Below, piece after piece: positions 17,750 through 27,200 of a stretch of 64,000 bases of DNA (its first letter is position 1; each line of letters begins with the position of its first letter). Location: NCBI RefSeq assembly GCF_006546825.1, contig NZ_VICC01000001.1, positions 250,191-314,190 on the forward strand, given 5' to 3'. The notes below the pieces were generated by a model. That model did no database searches. It had not been told where the DNA came from and was given only the letters and a program-made list of their open reading frames with translations. Both the position numbers and the translations under genes were made by a program. The DNA is from Actinomyces oris. Lineage in GTDB: Bacteria > Actinomycetota > Actinomycetes > Actinomycetales > Actinomycetaceae.

Positions 17750-19161
17750 GAGCCCAGCCTAACTGCCGCTCGGTCGCCCCGTGCACTCGTGCGGCCGGCA
17801 AGCCGCTCCTCCTTGCGGGCGTGCTCCCACTGGTGGACCTGCCGGGCCGAGAGCGCCAGCAGGGCCAGGACCTGGAGCGCACTGGTGACGACCAGGCCGA
17901 GCGTGGCCTGCCGGACCCCGAGGCTCGAGACTTGAACCATGTCAGTGGCGATACCCAGGACGAGGGTCGCCATGAGGGCGATGCGGCCACGCGGGTGCCC
18001 GCGCCAGGCCGCCACCCCCAGGGCGGCGGTGATGAGCGTCAGGCCACCGGACACCGTGGCGATGAGGGCGACGACGGCGGTGACCGCCCCCGGGTCCTCC
18101 TCCGGGAACGGGGCGGCCTCCAGCAGCTGGGTGATGTCGATGCGGGCCACCCGCAGGATCTCGACCGCCACCATGAGCCCGATGAGTGCCAGGGCGATGA
18201 CGAGCTGGCTGGGGCGGCGGCGTCGGGCCTGGAGGTCGGCCAGGCGGGCCTGCTGCAGGGAGAGCCCGGCATCGGATCCGGGGACCACCTCGTTGAGGTC
18301 GAGCACGTGGAGGGCGCCGTCGGTGACCACCCGGTCCCCTCCCCCGTTCTTGTCGTGGTAGGAGGTGAAGACGTCCGGCCAGATCTCGAGCTCGGCGGCC
18401 TCGTTGGCCCAGCGGACGTCGTCGACGACGTAGTTGCGCTCGATGTCGATGTCGGCGTCGATCTTGTGGGTGACCTGGAGGGTGAGGGCGCTCAGGCCGA
18501 CGGCGCGGTCGTAGGTGGCGGCGGCCAGCCAGTCCACGTGCCCACCGCCGGGTAGCGACCAGCCGGGCGGGCAGTACCAGAAGCGGATGTGGTGGCGCTG
18601 GGCGGGGTTGCCCTCGACCTCCTTCTGGTAGGCGAAGCTCTGCTTGCGCCCGAAGAGCATGAGGTTGGAGACGGGGGCGGCCGGGTAGGAGCGGCGCAGC
18701 AGCGAGGAGACGATGATCCTCCAGGAGGTGCGCAGGGTGATGGGGTCGGCGCGCACCCAGCCGGCCGCGATCATCGCCTCGTGAATATCCTCCTCGTCGC
18801 CCTTGACGGCGAGGTTGACGGGGTCGCCCAGGAGCCCGTCGGGGGTGCGGGTGCGGCCGATGAAGTAGTCGGGGACGTAGAGCCAGGTGAGGACCTGGTG
18901 GAGGCGCGGCAGGGCGAGGTAGGCCAGGACCGCCCAGAACAGCAGGGAGTTGACCACGAGCACCGGATCGAGGTGCCAGCCCGAGCCGATGAGCAGCCAG
19001 GCCAGCCAGAGCGTGGCGACGGCGGCGATGGCGAAGAAGACGGCGTCGAGGACGTCGTCGATGCTCCAGGATCGGGCGTCGACCTCCGACATCTTGGACG
19101 GGCCGTCCCGGTAGACGGGCGGCGCCGTCGGACGGGGGCGAGTCACCTCGGATGGCGTCAT
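17746..19161 (-). CDS. LssY_C-domain membrane protein
   Basis: 471 residues. Two N-terminal membrane helices (about residues 38-60 and 66-85) are followed by a cytoplasmic LssY C-terminal-type domain (DPVNLAVKGDEEDIHEAM, then GRKQSFAYQKEV and HHIRFWYCP). Four further helices lie near residues 325-345, 360-385, 395-410 and 415-440. LssY was first named in a Legionella type I secretion locus, and the domain also occurs with PAP2 phosphatases; its activity is unknown. The start at 19161 is the first ATG. Its 3' end overlaps the next gene by four bases. Confidence 0.8.
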   Translation of the reverse strand: MTPSEVTRPRPTAPPVYRDGPSKMSEVDARSWSIDDVLDAVFFAIAAVATLWLAWLLIGSGWHLDPVLVVNSLLFWAVLAYLALPRLHQVLTWLYVPDYFIGRTRTPDGLLGDPVNLAVKGDEEDIHEAMIAAGWVRADPITLRTSWRIIVSSLLRRSYPAAPVSNLMLFGRKQSFAYQKEVEGNPAQRHHIRFWYCPPGWSLPGGGHVDWLAAATYDRAVGLSALTLQVTHKIDADIDIERNYVVDDVRWANEAAELEIWPDVFTSYHDKNGGGDRVVTDGALHVLDLNEVVPGSDAGLSLQQARLADLQARRRRPSQLVIALALIGLMVAVEILRVARIDITQLLEAAPFPEEDPGAVTAVVALIATVSGGLTLITAALGVAAWRGHPRGRIALMATLVLGIATDMVQVSSLGVRQATLGLVVTSALQVLALLALSARQVHQWEHARKEERLAGRTSARGDRAAVRLGS

Positions 19162-19327
19162 GACAGCACGCTACCGAATACCTCTGACGTTGGAGGCAGG
19201 CCGTACCGCCATCAGCCACCCCCTCAAGCACTGCCGCGCCCTTCCGATCTGTGGAACGGAGGACGCGGCAGCCGGGGAACAGCATCGGCGGGATTCTCAG
19301 GGCCGCCGAGGAGACAGTGCTATGAGA

Positions 19328-20050
19328 TCACTTGAGCACGAGGTCCTGAGTGTCGGAGTAGGCGGCGTACTTCTTGCCGCTCTGCATGCCCTCTGCCTCT
19401 CCACGGTTGTAGACGATGCTGGTGGTGCCCTCGGAGAAGGGCTTCAGCTTGGTCGACTCCGATACGGTGGCCATGGAGATCCAGCCCTCAACCTGTCCGG
19501 AGCCGGAGTCCTCGGAGTCGAACACCTCAAGACCGTCATCCTTCAGGTCGTCGGCCAGCAGCGCCCCGTACTCGTCCGCCTTGCGCTTGGATTCCGTTTT
19601 GTCCTGGAGCGAGGTGGAGTCTGTGATCTTGTGGCTGAAACCAACATCCCCAGTGAAGTCGAGCTTGCAGTGAAGCAGGTAGACCGTATCTGACTGACGG
19701 GTCTTCTTGTACTTCGGTGCGGCGTAGTCCTCGATCACCTTGTCGCAGGTCTGGGTAAGACCAATCTCCTCGTCCTTGAAGGTCACCGGCTTGATCTCCT
19801 GAATCTCGGAGCCGGACTTGGTGGTCTCGCCACTCTTGCTCTTGGTGTCCTTGGCATCCTTGCCGTCCTTGTCGTCCTTGGAGTCCTCGGAGGGGGATGC
19901 ATCCGAGTCGCCTGAGTCCGGCTCGGCGGAGCTGGTCGCGGAGCCGCTACCGGGGGAGGGCTGAGCGATGTCCTGCTCATCGCAGGCGGACAGTCCGACA
20001 GCCATGGCAAGGGCGGCGGCGACGGAGAGAACTTTGACGGAGGAGCGCAT
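19328..20050 (-). CDS. Secreted lipoprotein, unknown function
   Basis: 240 residues. A signal peptide ends in a lipobox (LSAC, Cys23), followed by a ~70-residue Ser/Asp/Lys-rich linker and a globular C-terminal domain with two Cys residues (TQTCDKV and LLHCKLDF) that may form a disulfide. No enzyme motif is visible. The ATG at 20050 with AGGAAT just upstream is preferred over an in-frame start 75 bases earlier, because the signal peptide then starts immediately. It lies downstream of nrdF on the same strand but probably has its own promoter. Likely membrane-anchored on the cell surface. Confidence 0.75.
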   Translation of the reverse strand: MRSSVKVLSVAAALAMAVGLSACDEQDIAQPSPGSGSATSSAEPDSGDSDASPSEDSKDDKDGKDAKDTKSKSGETTKSGSEIQEIKPVTFKDEEIGLTQTCDKVIEDYAAPKYKKTRQSDTVYLLHCKLDFTGDVGFSHKITDSTSLQDKTESKRKADEYGALLADDLKDDGLEVFDSEDSGSGQVEGWISMATVSESTKLKPFSEGTTSIVYNRGEAEGMQSGKKYAAYSDTQDLVLK

Positions 20051-20161
20051 GGGGATTCCTTTCTCGCGCGCTGGGGATGGCGAAAGTGTGCACCCGGCGC
20101 GAGTCCCCCACCATGGGGAGCCCACCCAGGGGAGCGCTCCCCGCCTCCGCCCGCCTGCCTC

Positions 20162-21172
<1,011 letters not shown>

Positions 21173-21309
21173 CTACCGATGAGACCGCCGGGCGGCAGTG
21201 ACGCCCGCCCGAAGAGGGCTGTGGTGCCCGCCGCGCCGGGGCCATCAAGATTCAAACCACTTGTATGATACGATGGCGACATCAGACTGCACCACAAAAG
21301 GAGAGCATT

Positions 21310-21912
21310 TTGACCGACCAGAGCGTAGTCGTCATTACCTTCACCGAGTCCTCCAAGGCGTACGAAGTTCTCAGTGACCTCCGCCAAGCCTCCGCGGAAG
21401 GGAGGATCGACGTCGTCTCAGCACTCATCGCGGAACGCGAGGAGGACGGACACCTGCACCTGGCGGAGGGATCGGACGCGACGATCGGCGAGGGCACGGC
21501 AACTGGGGGCCTCATCGGCCTGATTGTCGGTCTGCTCGGCGGCCCACTCGGCATGCTCCTGGGATGGGGTGCAGGTTCCGTTATCGGAAGTCTGAGCGAC
21601 ATCGACCATGCTGACAAGCGTGAGACCGTCCTCGGCGACCTCAGCGCCCGCGTCGCTCCCGGAACAACGGCCATCCTCGCCCAGGTATCTGAGGTGACGC
21701 CCGAGGTGCTTGACAACATCTCAACGAAGTTGGGTGGAACTGTGGCCCGCCGCCCCGTCTCCGAGGTGCTGGCCGAACTCGAGGCCGCCGAAGCAGCTGC
21801 AGAAGCAGCGGATCGCGAGGCACGCCGTACCATTCGCGACAAACGCCGCGAAGAGCGCAAAGAAGCATGGGACAAGCGAGTCGCTGATCTCAAGGAGCAC
21901 TTCAAGCGCTGA
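21310..21912 (+). CDS. DUF1269 membrane-associated protein
   Basis: 200 residues. An N-terminal alpha/beta segment (VVVITFTESSKAYEVL) leads to a Gly-rich hydrophobic hairpin (GGLIGLIVGLLGGPLGMLLGWGAG, about residues 72-95) and an Ala/Glu/Arg-rich coiled-coil C-terminus (about 150-200). This is the DUF1269 architecture; its role is unknown, with a stress link proposed in some genomes. The start is TTG at 21310, supported by AAGGAG about seven bases upstream; no better ATG exists near the conserved N-terminus. Confidence 0.8.
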   Translation: MTDQSVVVITFTESSKAYEVLSDLRQASAEGRIDVVSALIAEREEDGHLHLAEGSDATIGEGTATGGLIGLIVGLLGGPLGMLLGWGAGSVIGSLSDIDHADKRETVLGDLSARVAPGTTAILAQVSEVTPEVLDNISTKLGGTVARRPVSEVLAELEAAEAAAEAADREARRTIRDKRREERKEAWDKRVADLKEHFKR

Positions 21913-21928
21913 GCACAACACTTTAAAG

Positions 21929-21966
21929 CGGGCTGCACGCATCGATGTCTCGATGCGTGCAGCCCG
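21929..21966. terminator. Hairpin terminator
   Basis: A perfect 17-bp stem (CGGGCTGCACGCATCGA and its complement) with a 4-base TGTC loop, 17 bases after the DUF1269 stop. There is no long T run, as is usual in high-GC actinobacteria. It can serve the lipoprotein gene on the other strand too. Confidence 0.8.
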
Positions 21967-22033
21967 TCGTCATTGGCACTGGTGGGGAGAACGGTCGGCA
22001 CGCCCCAAGGATGCAAGCCCTCTCGCAGATACC

Positions 22034-22978
22034 TTACGACGAAGCGTCCGGCTGCTGGGCCGCGGCAAGGATGGGCGCCCCCTTCTCAGGCGGATCTCCC
22101 TGGCCGACCACAGTGCCGGACTTCATGTCAAAGCCAACCACCCTGGGCTGGACCTTGCTTTCCACCGAGGTAAGCAGCTCCACCCTCTGGAGCACCTGGT
22201 TACCGAGGACTGTGGCAAGAACCGCAGCGTCGGCCTGAACATCCTCATCCTGCCAGTCATTGACCCATTTCTTGAATATGAGACGGGCCTGGTGACTGTT
22301 ATAATCCTCCGCCTCCAGGCTCAGGACCGCTCCGTACCGCTTGTCGGAGGGAATGGTTTCCAGTGCACGCTTGACCGGCACAGATGTGAGGTCCTTACCC
22401 TTGGCGTGGGAGATGAAGCAGTGAGACCGTCCAATCAGAATGCTCTGCTCGACCCTCAGGGAGCCGAGGCGCAGCACCGCAGAGCTGGGCGGCAGGATGA
22501 AATGATCCGGGAGGGTCTCAGTAGTCCGGTACTCGAAGGAGATTCTTTCCTCCTCGATCTGGACTCGCTCCATGCCGGGCGATAACGCCTCCACCGTGGC
22601 GGAGGCAGCCTTATCGGCATCCTTCATCGGCAGGTAGCAGAAGACGGAGGTCTTCCCCTTGACCCAGGAGACAACCATCCTCACCTCATTGGCTCCGGTC
22701 AGGTTCAGCACTTTGGCGTAGGCGTCCCGCACAACTGTCGCAACTGATTCCGCGGACGGATCGTCCTTGAGCCGCACATCCACGGTCCAACGATCCGGCT
22801 CTGAGAACTCCGGGTGCACCTCTACCCTCACGGACGCCACAGCGTCGAGCCCGGAGAGGTACTGATGCACCTTCCGCTCCCGCCTCTTGCGCGCCATAGC
22901 CATGGGCGAACACCCGGCCACTGCGAAAGCAAGGGACACGAGGCCGAACGCCAGCGCCTCACGACGTCGAGCATTCAT
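22034..22978 (-). CDS. Lipoprotein, paralogue of the next upstream gene
   Basis: 314 residues. The signal peptide ends in a lipobox (VAGC, Cys23), followed by a basic stretch and two alpha/beta halves. The layout (VRVEVHPEFSEPDRWTVDVRLKDDPS, later LPDHFILPPSSAVLRLGSL, and a C-terminal VLGNQVLQRVELL) parallels the 313-residue lipoprotein encoded at 23060-24001. Overall similarity is modest but collinear. No catalytic motif is visible. The ATG at 22978 lies 81 bp after the paralogue's stop, so they are probably one transcript. Surface-anchored; function unknown. Confidence 0.78.
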   Translation of the reverse strand: MNARRREALAFGLVSLAFAVAGCSPMAMARKRRERKVHQYLSGLDAVASVRVEVHPEFSEPDRWTVDVRLKDDPSAESVATVVRDAYAKVLNLTGANEVRMVVSWVKGKTSVFCYLPMKDADKAASATVEALSPGMERVQIEEERISFEYRTTETLPDHFILPPSSAVLRLGSLRVEQSILIGRSHCFISHAKGKDLTSVPVKRALETIPSDKRYGAVLSLEAEDYNSHQARLIFKKWVNDWQDEDVQADAAVLATVLGNQVLQRVELLTSVESKVQPRVVGFDMKSGTVVGQGDPPEKGAPILAAAQQPDASS

Positions 22979-23059
22979 CAGACCCCACTCCGTTGCGTCA
23001 AGAACTCCTGCCGCACTCTCCTGTCACAGGGAACCATCAGATTCACACTCCCGTCACGA

Positions 23060-24001
23060 CTAAGAAGCGGACTCCCGGGCTGCTGCCCGAACCTTCGCAC
23101 CCTCTTCAGGAGGGTATCCGGCATCGAAGGCACCCGCATCCATCTGGAAGCGCACGCCTTCCGTCCCACCAGAACTCTGGTCCGACACGGTCGAGACGTA
23201 AAGCGACTGAAGCGCCTGATTGCCTGAGACGATATTGAGCACTTTCGCTGCCGCGGCGACATCGAGGCCATCCGACACCGCCCCAAAAGCAGAGACCTCG
23301 AGTGTTGGTTTCTCATACACGTGATGATCGTCCGTCAATTCAACTCTGGCCTCCTTCCGATACTTTGAATCGATGGCATCCACTACCTCGCGGAGCGGAA
23401 CAGAACTGAAGTCAGTAGTGTCGGCATTAACTTTGACAGTCATGCCACCAAGATCAAAACTGTCATCCACACCAACGCCGGATCGTGGCATCATAATCAC
23501 ATCATCCGGAAACTTCTTTACTTCGCCTCGATTCACCGAGATATGACGACCTCCACCATCCATGGACTTCATGCTAGGCTTCGCCAGATCCCGAAGATAA
23601 TCGAGCGCCGCCTCATTCGGCTCGTTCTCCGAGAGAGACCACGACACAGAGGCGCCATTCTGCTTCCAGGACGCCGACAGTCTGACGTAACTCCTCCCCA
23701 CAGCCTCTTTGACCAGACGATAGGCGTCTTTGAGGACAGCGAGAGTCTCTTCTCGCCCGGGATCATCGTTGAGAACGATCAGGACCGTCCAGGAGTCACC
23801 TATTTCGAAGTTGTATTCCACCTCCGCGTTCACTGATTTGACGACATCGAAGCTCTTCAAGGACTGCTTGATCCGACGGCGAGCCTGGATATTTCCCGGG
23901 GTCAGCGACCCACAGCCCGACATCGCCAGCAGCGCCAAAACTCCGGCGCCGACCAGAATCGTGCGCCTCGGGAGGCCCTTTCCTCCCACCAGCCCCATCA
24001 C
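23060..24001 (-). CDS. Lipoprotein, first of a tandem paralogous pair
   Basis: 313 residues, lipobox MSGC (Cys30) after a hydrophobic signal. The domain has the same order as its neighbour: SVNAEVEYNFEIGDSWTVLI, FPDDVIMMPRSGVGVDDSF, and a C-terminal NIVSGNQALQSLYVSTV. Its base composition is lower in GC than the core genes. No known family is recognised; paired divergent lipoproteins of this kind often bind surface or peptidoglycan-linked partners, but that is speculation. It is divergent from the type ISP restriction gene. Confidence 0.78.
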   Translation of the reverse strand: MMGLVGGKGLPRRTILVGAGVLALLAMSGCGSLTPGNIQARRRIKQSLKSFDVVKSVNAEVEYNFEIGDSWTVLIVLNDDPGREETLAVLKDAYRLVKEAVGRSYVRLSASWKQNGASVSWSLSENEPNEAALDYLRDLAKPSMKSMDGGGRHISVNRGEVKKFPDDVIMMPRSGVGVDDSFDLGGMTVKVNADTTDFSSVPLREVVDAIDSKYRKEARVELTDDHHVYEKPTLEVSAFGAVSDGLDVAAAAKVLNIVSGNQALQSLYVSTVSDQSSGGTEGVRFQMDAGAFDAGYPPEEGAKVRAAARESAS

Positions 24002-24218
24002 AACCGGACCGATTCACCCGGACGCGCCAGGAAGAGCGCGGTGAACAGGAAGCGGAGGATGTTGCGTCGACGATGAGCCATGGTGCCACCTTAGGTCCTC
24101 GCTCCGACGCACGGGATGGGGATCGTTCCCCTGCCCAGCCCGCGCGGCTCCGACACAGTCCCGTCACGCGTGGTCTCGTGGCGGCAGCACCCCACCTTTC
24201 TCACCGTATGCTTCCCCC

Positions 24219-27200
24219 GTGAGTCAGTCGCGCATCAAAGTGATCCTGGACGGCCTGTACTTCGACACGCGGACGCAACGCGGCAAGGGAACGGCCTTCG
24301 AGCGCCTGGTGCGCCAGTTCCTTCTCACGGACCCGCGCTACGCGGAGCGCTTTGACGAGGTGTGGATGTGGAGCGACTGGCCGGAGCGGGGCGCGCGCCC
24401 GGACCGCGGCATCGACCTGGTGGCCCGCGAGCGCGAGACCGGCGAGCTGTGCGCCGTCCAGTGCAAGTTCTATGACCCCGACACGGGCGTCATCACCAAG
24501 GGAGACGTCGACTCCTTCCTGGCGGAGTCGGGGACGGGAGAGTTCACCTCCCGGCTGTTCGTGTCCACCACGGAGCACTGGAACTCGGCTGCGGAGGAGA
24601 CGGTGTCTCGTCAGGCCATCCCGGTCTCCCGGATTGGTCTGGAGGACCTGTTCAACTCGACGATCGACTGGGACTCGTTCAGCCTGGAGACCCCTGAGGT
24701 CATGGTGCGCACCGGTGGCAAGAGCCTGCGCGAGCACCAGAAGCGAGCCCTGGACGCGGTGACTGCCGGACTGTCCATGGCGGACCGGGGCAAGCTCATC
24801 ATGGCGTGCGGCACCGGTAAGACCTTCACGTCCCTTCGCATTGCGGAGGCCATGGCGGGCTCCGGTGGCCGGGTGCTGTTTCTGGTGCCCTCCATCGCCC
24901 TGCTGTCGCAGACGCTCATGGAGTGGAGCGCAGAGTCGGAGGTGCCGCTTCGCTCCTTCGCGGTCTGCTCGGATACGAAGGTCGGCAAGGGGCGCAAGCG
25001 CACCAGCCTGAGCGAGGACATCTCGGTGGTGGACCTGGCGATCCCAGCCACCACGGACGGCACGGTGCTCGCCGACCGCCTGGCACGCCGTCCAGCCCCG
25101 GTCCACGGGACGGCCCCGATGACGGTGGTCTTCTCCACCTACCAGTCGATCGACGCCGTCGCCCAGGCCCAGAAGCTCGGCGCCCCCGGCTTCGACCTGG
25201 TGATCTGCGACGAGGCCCATCGCACGACCGGCGCCACCGTTACGGGCACGGACGAGTCCGCCTTCGTCCGTATCCACAACAACGACTACATCCACGCCTC
25301 CAAGCGCCTTTACATGACGGCGACTCCCCGCATCTATGACGACTCGACCAAGGCTCGAGCCGGTCAGAAGAACGCGATCCTGGCCTCCATGGACGACGTC
25401 GAGACTTACGGCGAGGAGCTTTTCCGCCTGGGCTTCGGTGAGGCTGTCTCCCGCAGTCTGCTGACCGACTACAAGGTCCTGGTCCTCACGGTCTCCGAGG
25501 ACCAGATCGCCGATCAGATGCAGTCCTCCCTGGCTCAGGACGGCCAGCTCACGCTCGACGACGCCGCCCGGATCGTGGGCTGCTGGAACGCCTTGGCCAA
25601 GCGCAGTGTGGACACGGCCGACTACGGCAAGGACATCCAGCCGATGCGCACGGCGGTGGCCTTCGCCCGCGATATCAAGACCTCGAAGCGCTTCGCCTCC
25701 TCCTTCAGGAACGTGGCCGAGGACTACCGGCTCACGCTCACCGACGAGCCCGAGGTTCCCGAGCTGTCCGACGACACGGACGGCGTCAACCCCGATACCC
25801 CGACTCAGAAGCGGCTGGGCTCCGTGGAGGTTCGCCACGTGGACGGCTCCATGAACATCATGGAGCGCAACGGCCTGCTGTCCTGGCTCTCGGGCGACCT
25901 GGGTGCGCCGGCGCCGACCCGGCAGGCATCGGAGTCGGAGGGGACGTCCGTGTCCTGCCGGATCCTGTCTAACGCCCGCTGCTTGTCCGAGGGTGTGGAC
26001 GTCCCGGCCCTGGATGCGGTCATGTTCCTGTCCCCGCGCAAGTCCCAGGTGGACATCGTTCAGTCCGTGGGGCGGGTGATGCGCCTGGCTTCGGGTAAGC
26101 GGTACGGCTACATCATCCTGCCGGTGGCGATCCCGGCTGGGATGTCGCCCGAGGACGTCCTGTCTGACAATGACACGTTTCGCGTGGTGTGGGAGGTGCT
26201 GCAGGCGCTGCGCGCTCACGATGAGCGCTTCGACGCCATGGTCAACAAGATCGACCTCAACCAGTCCAAGCCGGACAAGATCGCCATCATCGATCCCTTC
26301 GGGGCTCCAGGCGGCGACGACGGCGATTCCTCCGGTACTCCGGCGCCTCAGCAGGCGGCCTTCGACCTGGGGGCGCTGGGCAAGTGGCGGGAGGCGATCT
26401 ACGCCCGGATGGTCCAGAAGGTCGGCTCGCGGCGTTACTGGGAGCAGTGGGCCAAGGACGTGGCCGATATTGCGGCCCGTCACCGTAAGCGCCTGGCCAA
26501 GCGGGTGCAGGACCCCGAGGTGGCGGCAGAGTTCGAGCGCTTCCTGGCGGCTCTGCGCGCCAATCTCAATGACTCGATCACCGCGGAGTCCGCGATCGAC
26601 ATGCTCTCCCAGCACCTGGTGACCAAGCCGGTCTTCGATGCGGTCTTCGACGGCTATGACTTCGCGGCCGAGAACCCGGTGGCGCAGGTGATGGGTCGGA
26701 TGCTCCGGGTCTTGGACGGATCCAACCTGGAGGCGGAGACCGAGAGGCTGGAGGGCTTCTATGAGTCGGTGCGTGAGCGCTGCGCGGGCATTGACAACGC
26801 TGCGGGCAAGCAGCGGATCATCACCGAGCTCTACGAGAAGTTCTTCTCCCTGGCCTTCTCCAAGACGGCCAAGTCGCTGGGGATCGTCTACACGCCGGTG
26901 CAGATCGTGGACTTCATTCTGCGCAGCGTGGACTGGCTGACACGCACCCACCTGGGGCGCGGCATCAGCGATGAGGGCGTGCACGTGCTCGACCCCTTCA
27001 CCGGGACGGGCACCTTCATCGTCCGGCTCCTGCAGTCCGGCCTCATCAGCAAGGCGGACCTGGCGCGCAAGTACGCGAGCGAACTGCATGCCAACGAGAT
27101 CCTGCTGCTGGCCTACTACATTGCGGCGGCCAATATCGAGGTCACCTACCGCGACCTCATGCGCAGCGACGCCCCGCTGGCCGACGGTGATGTGAACGAC

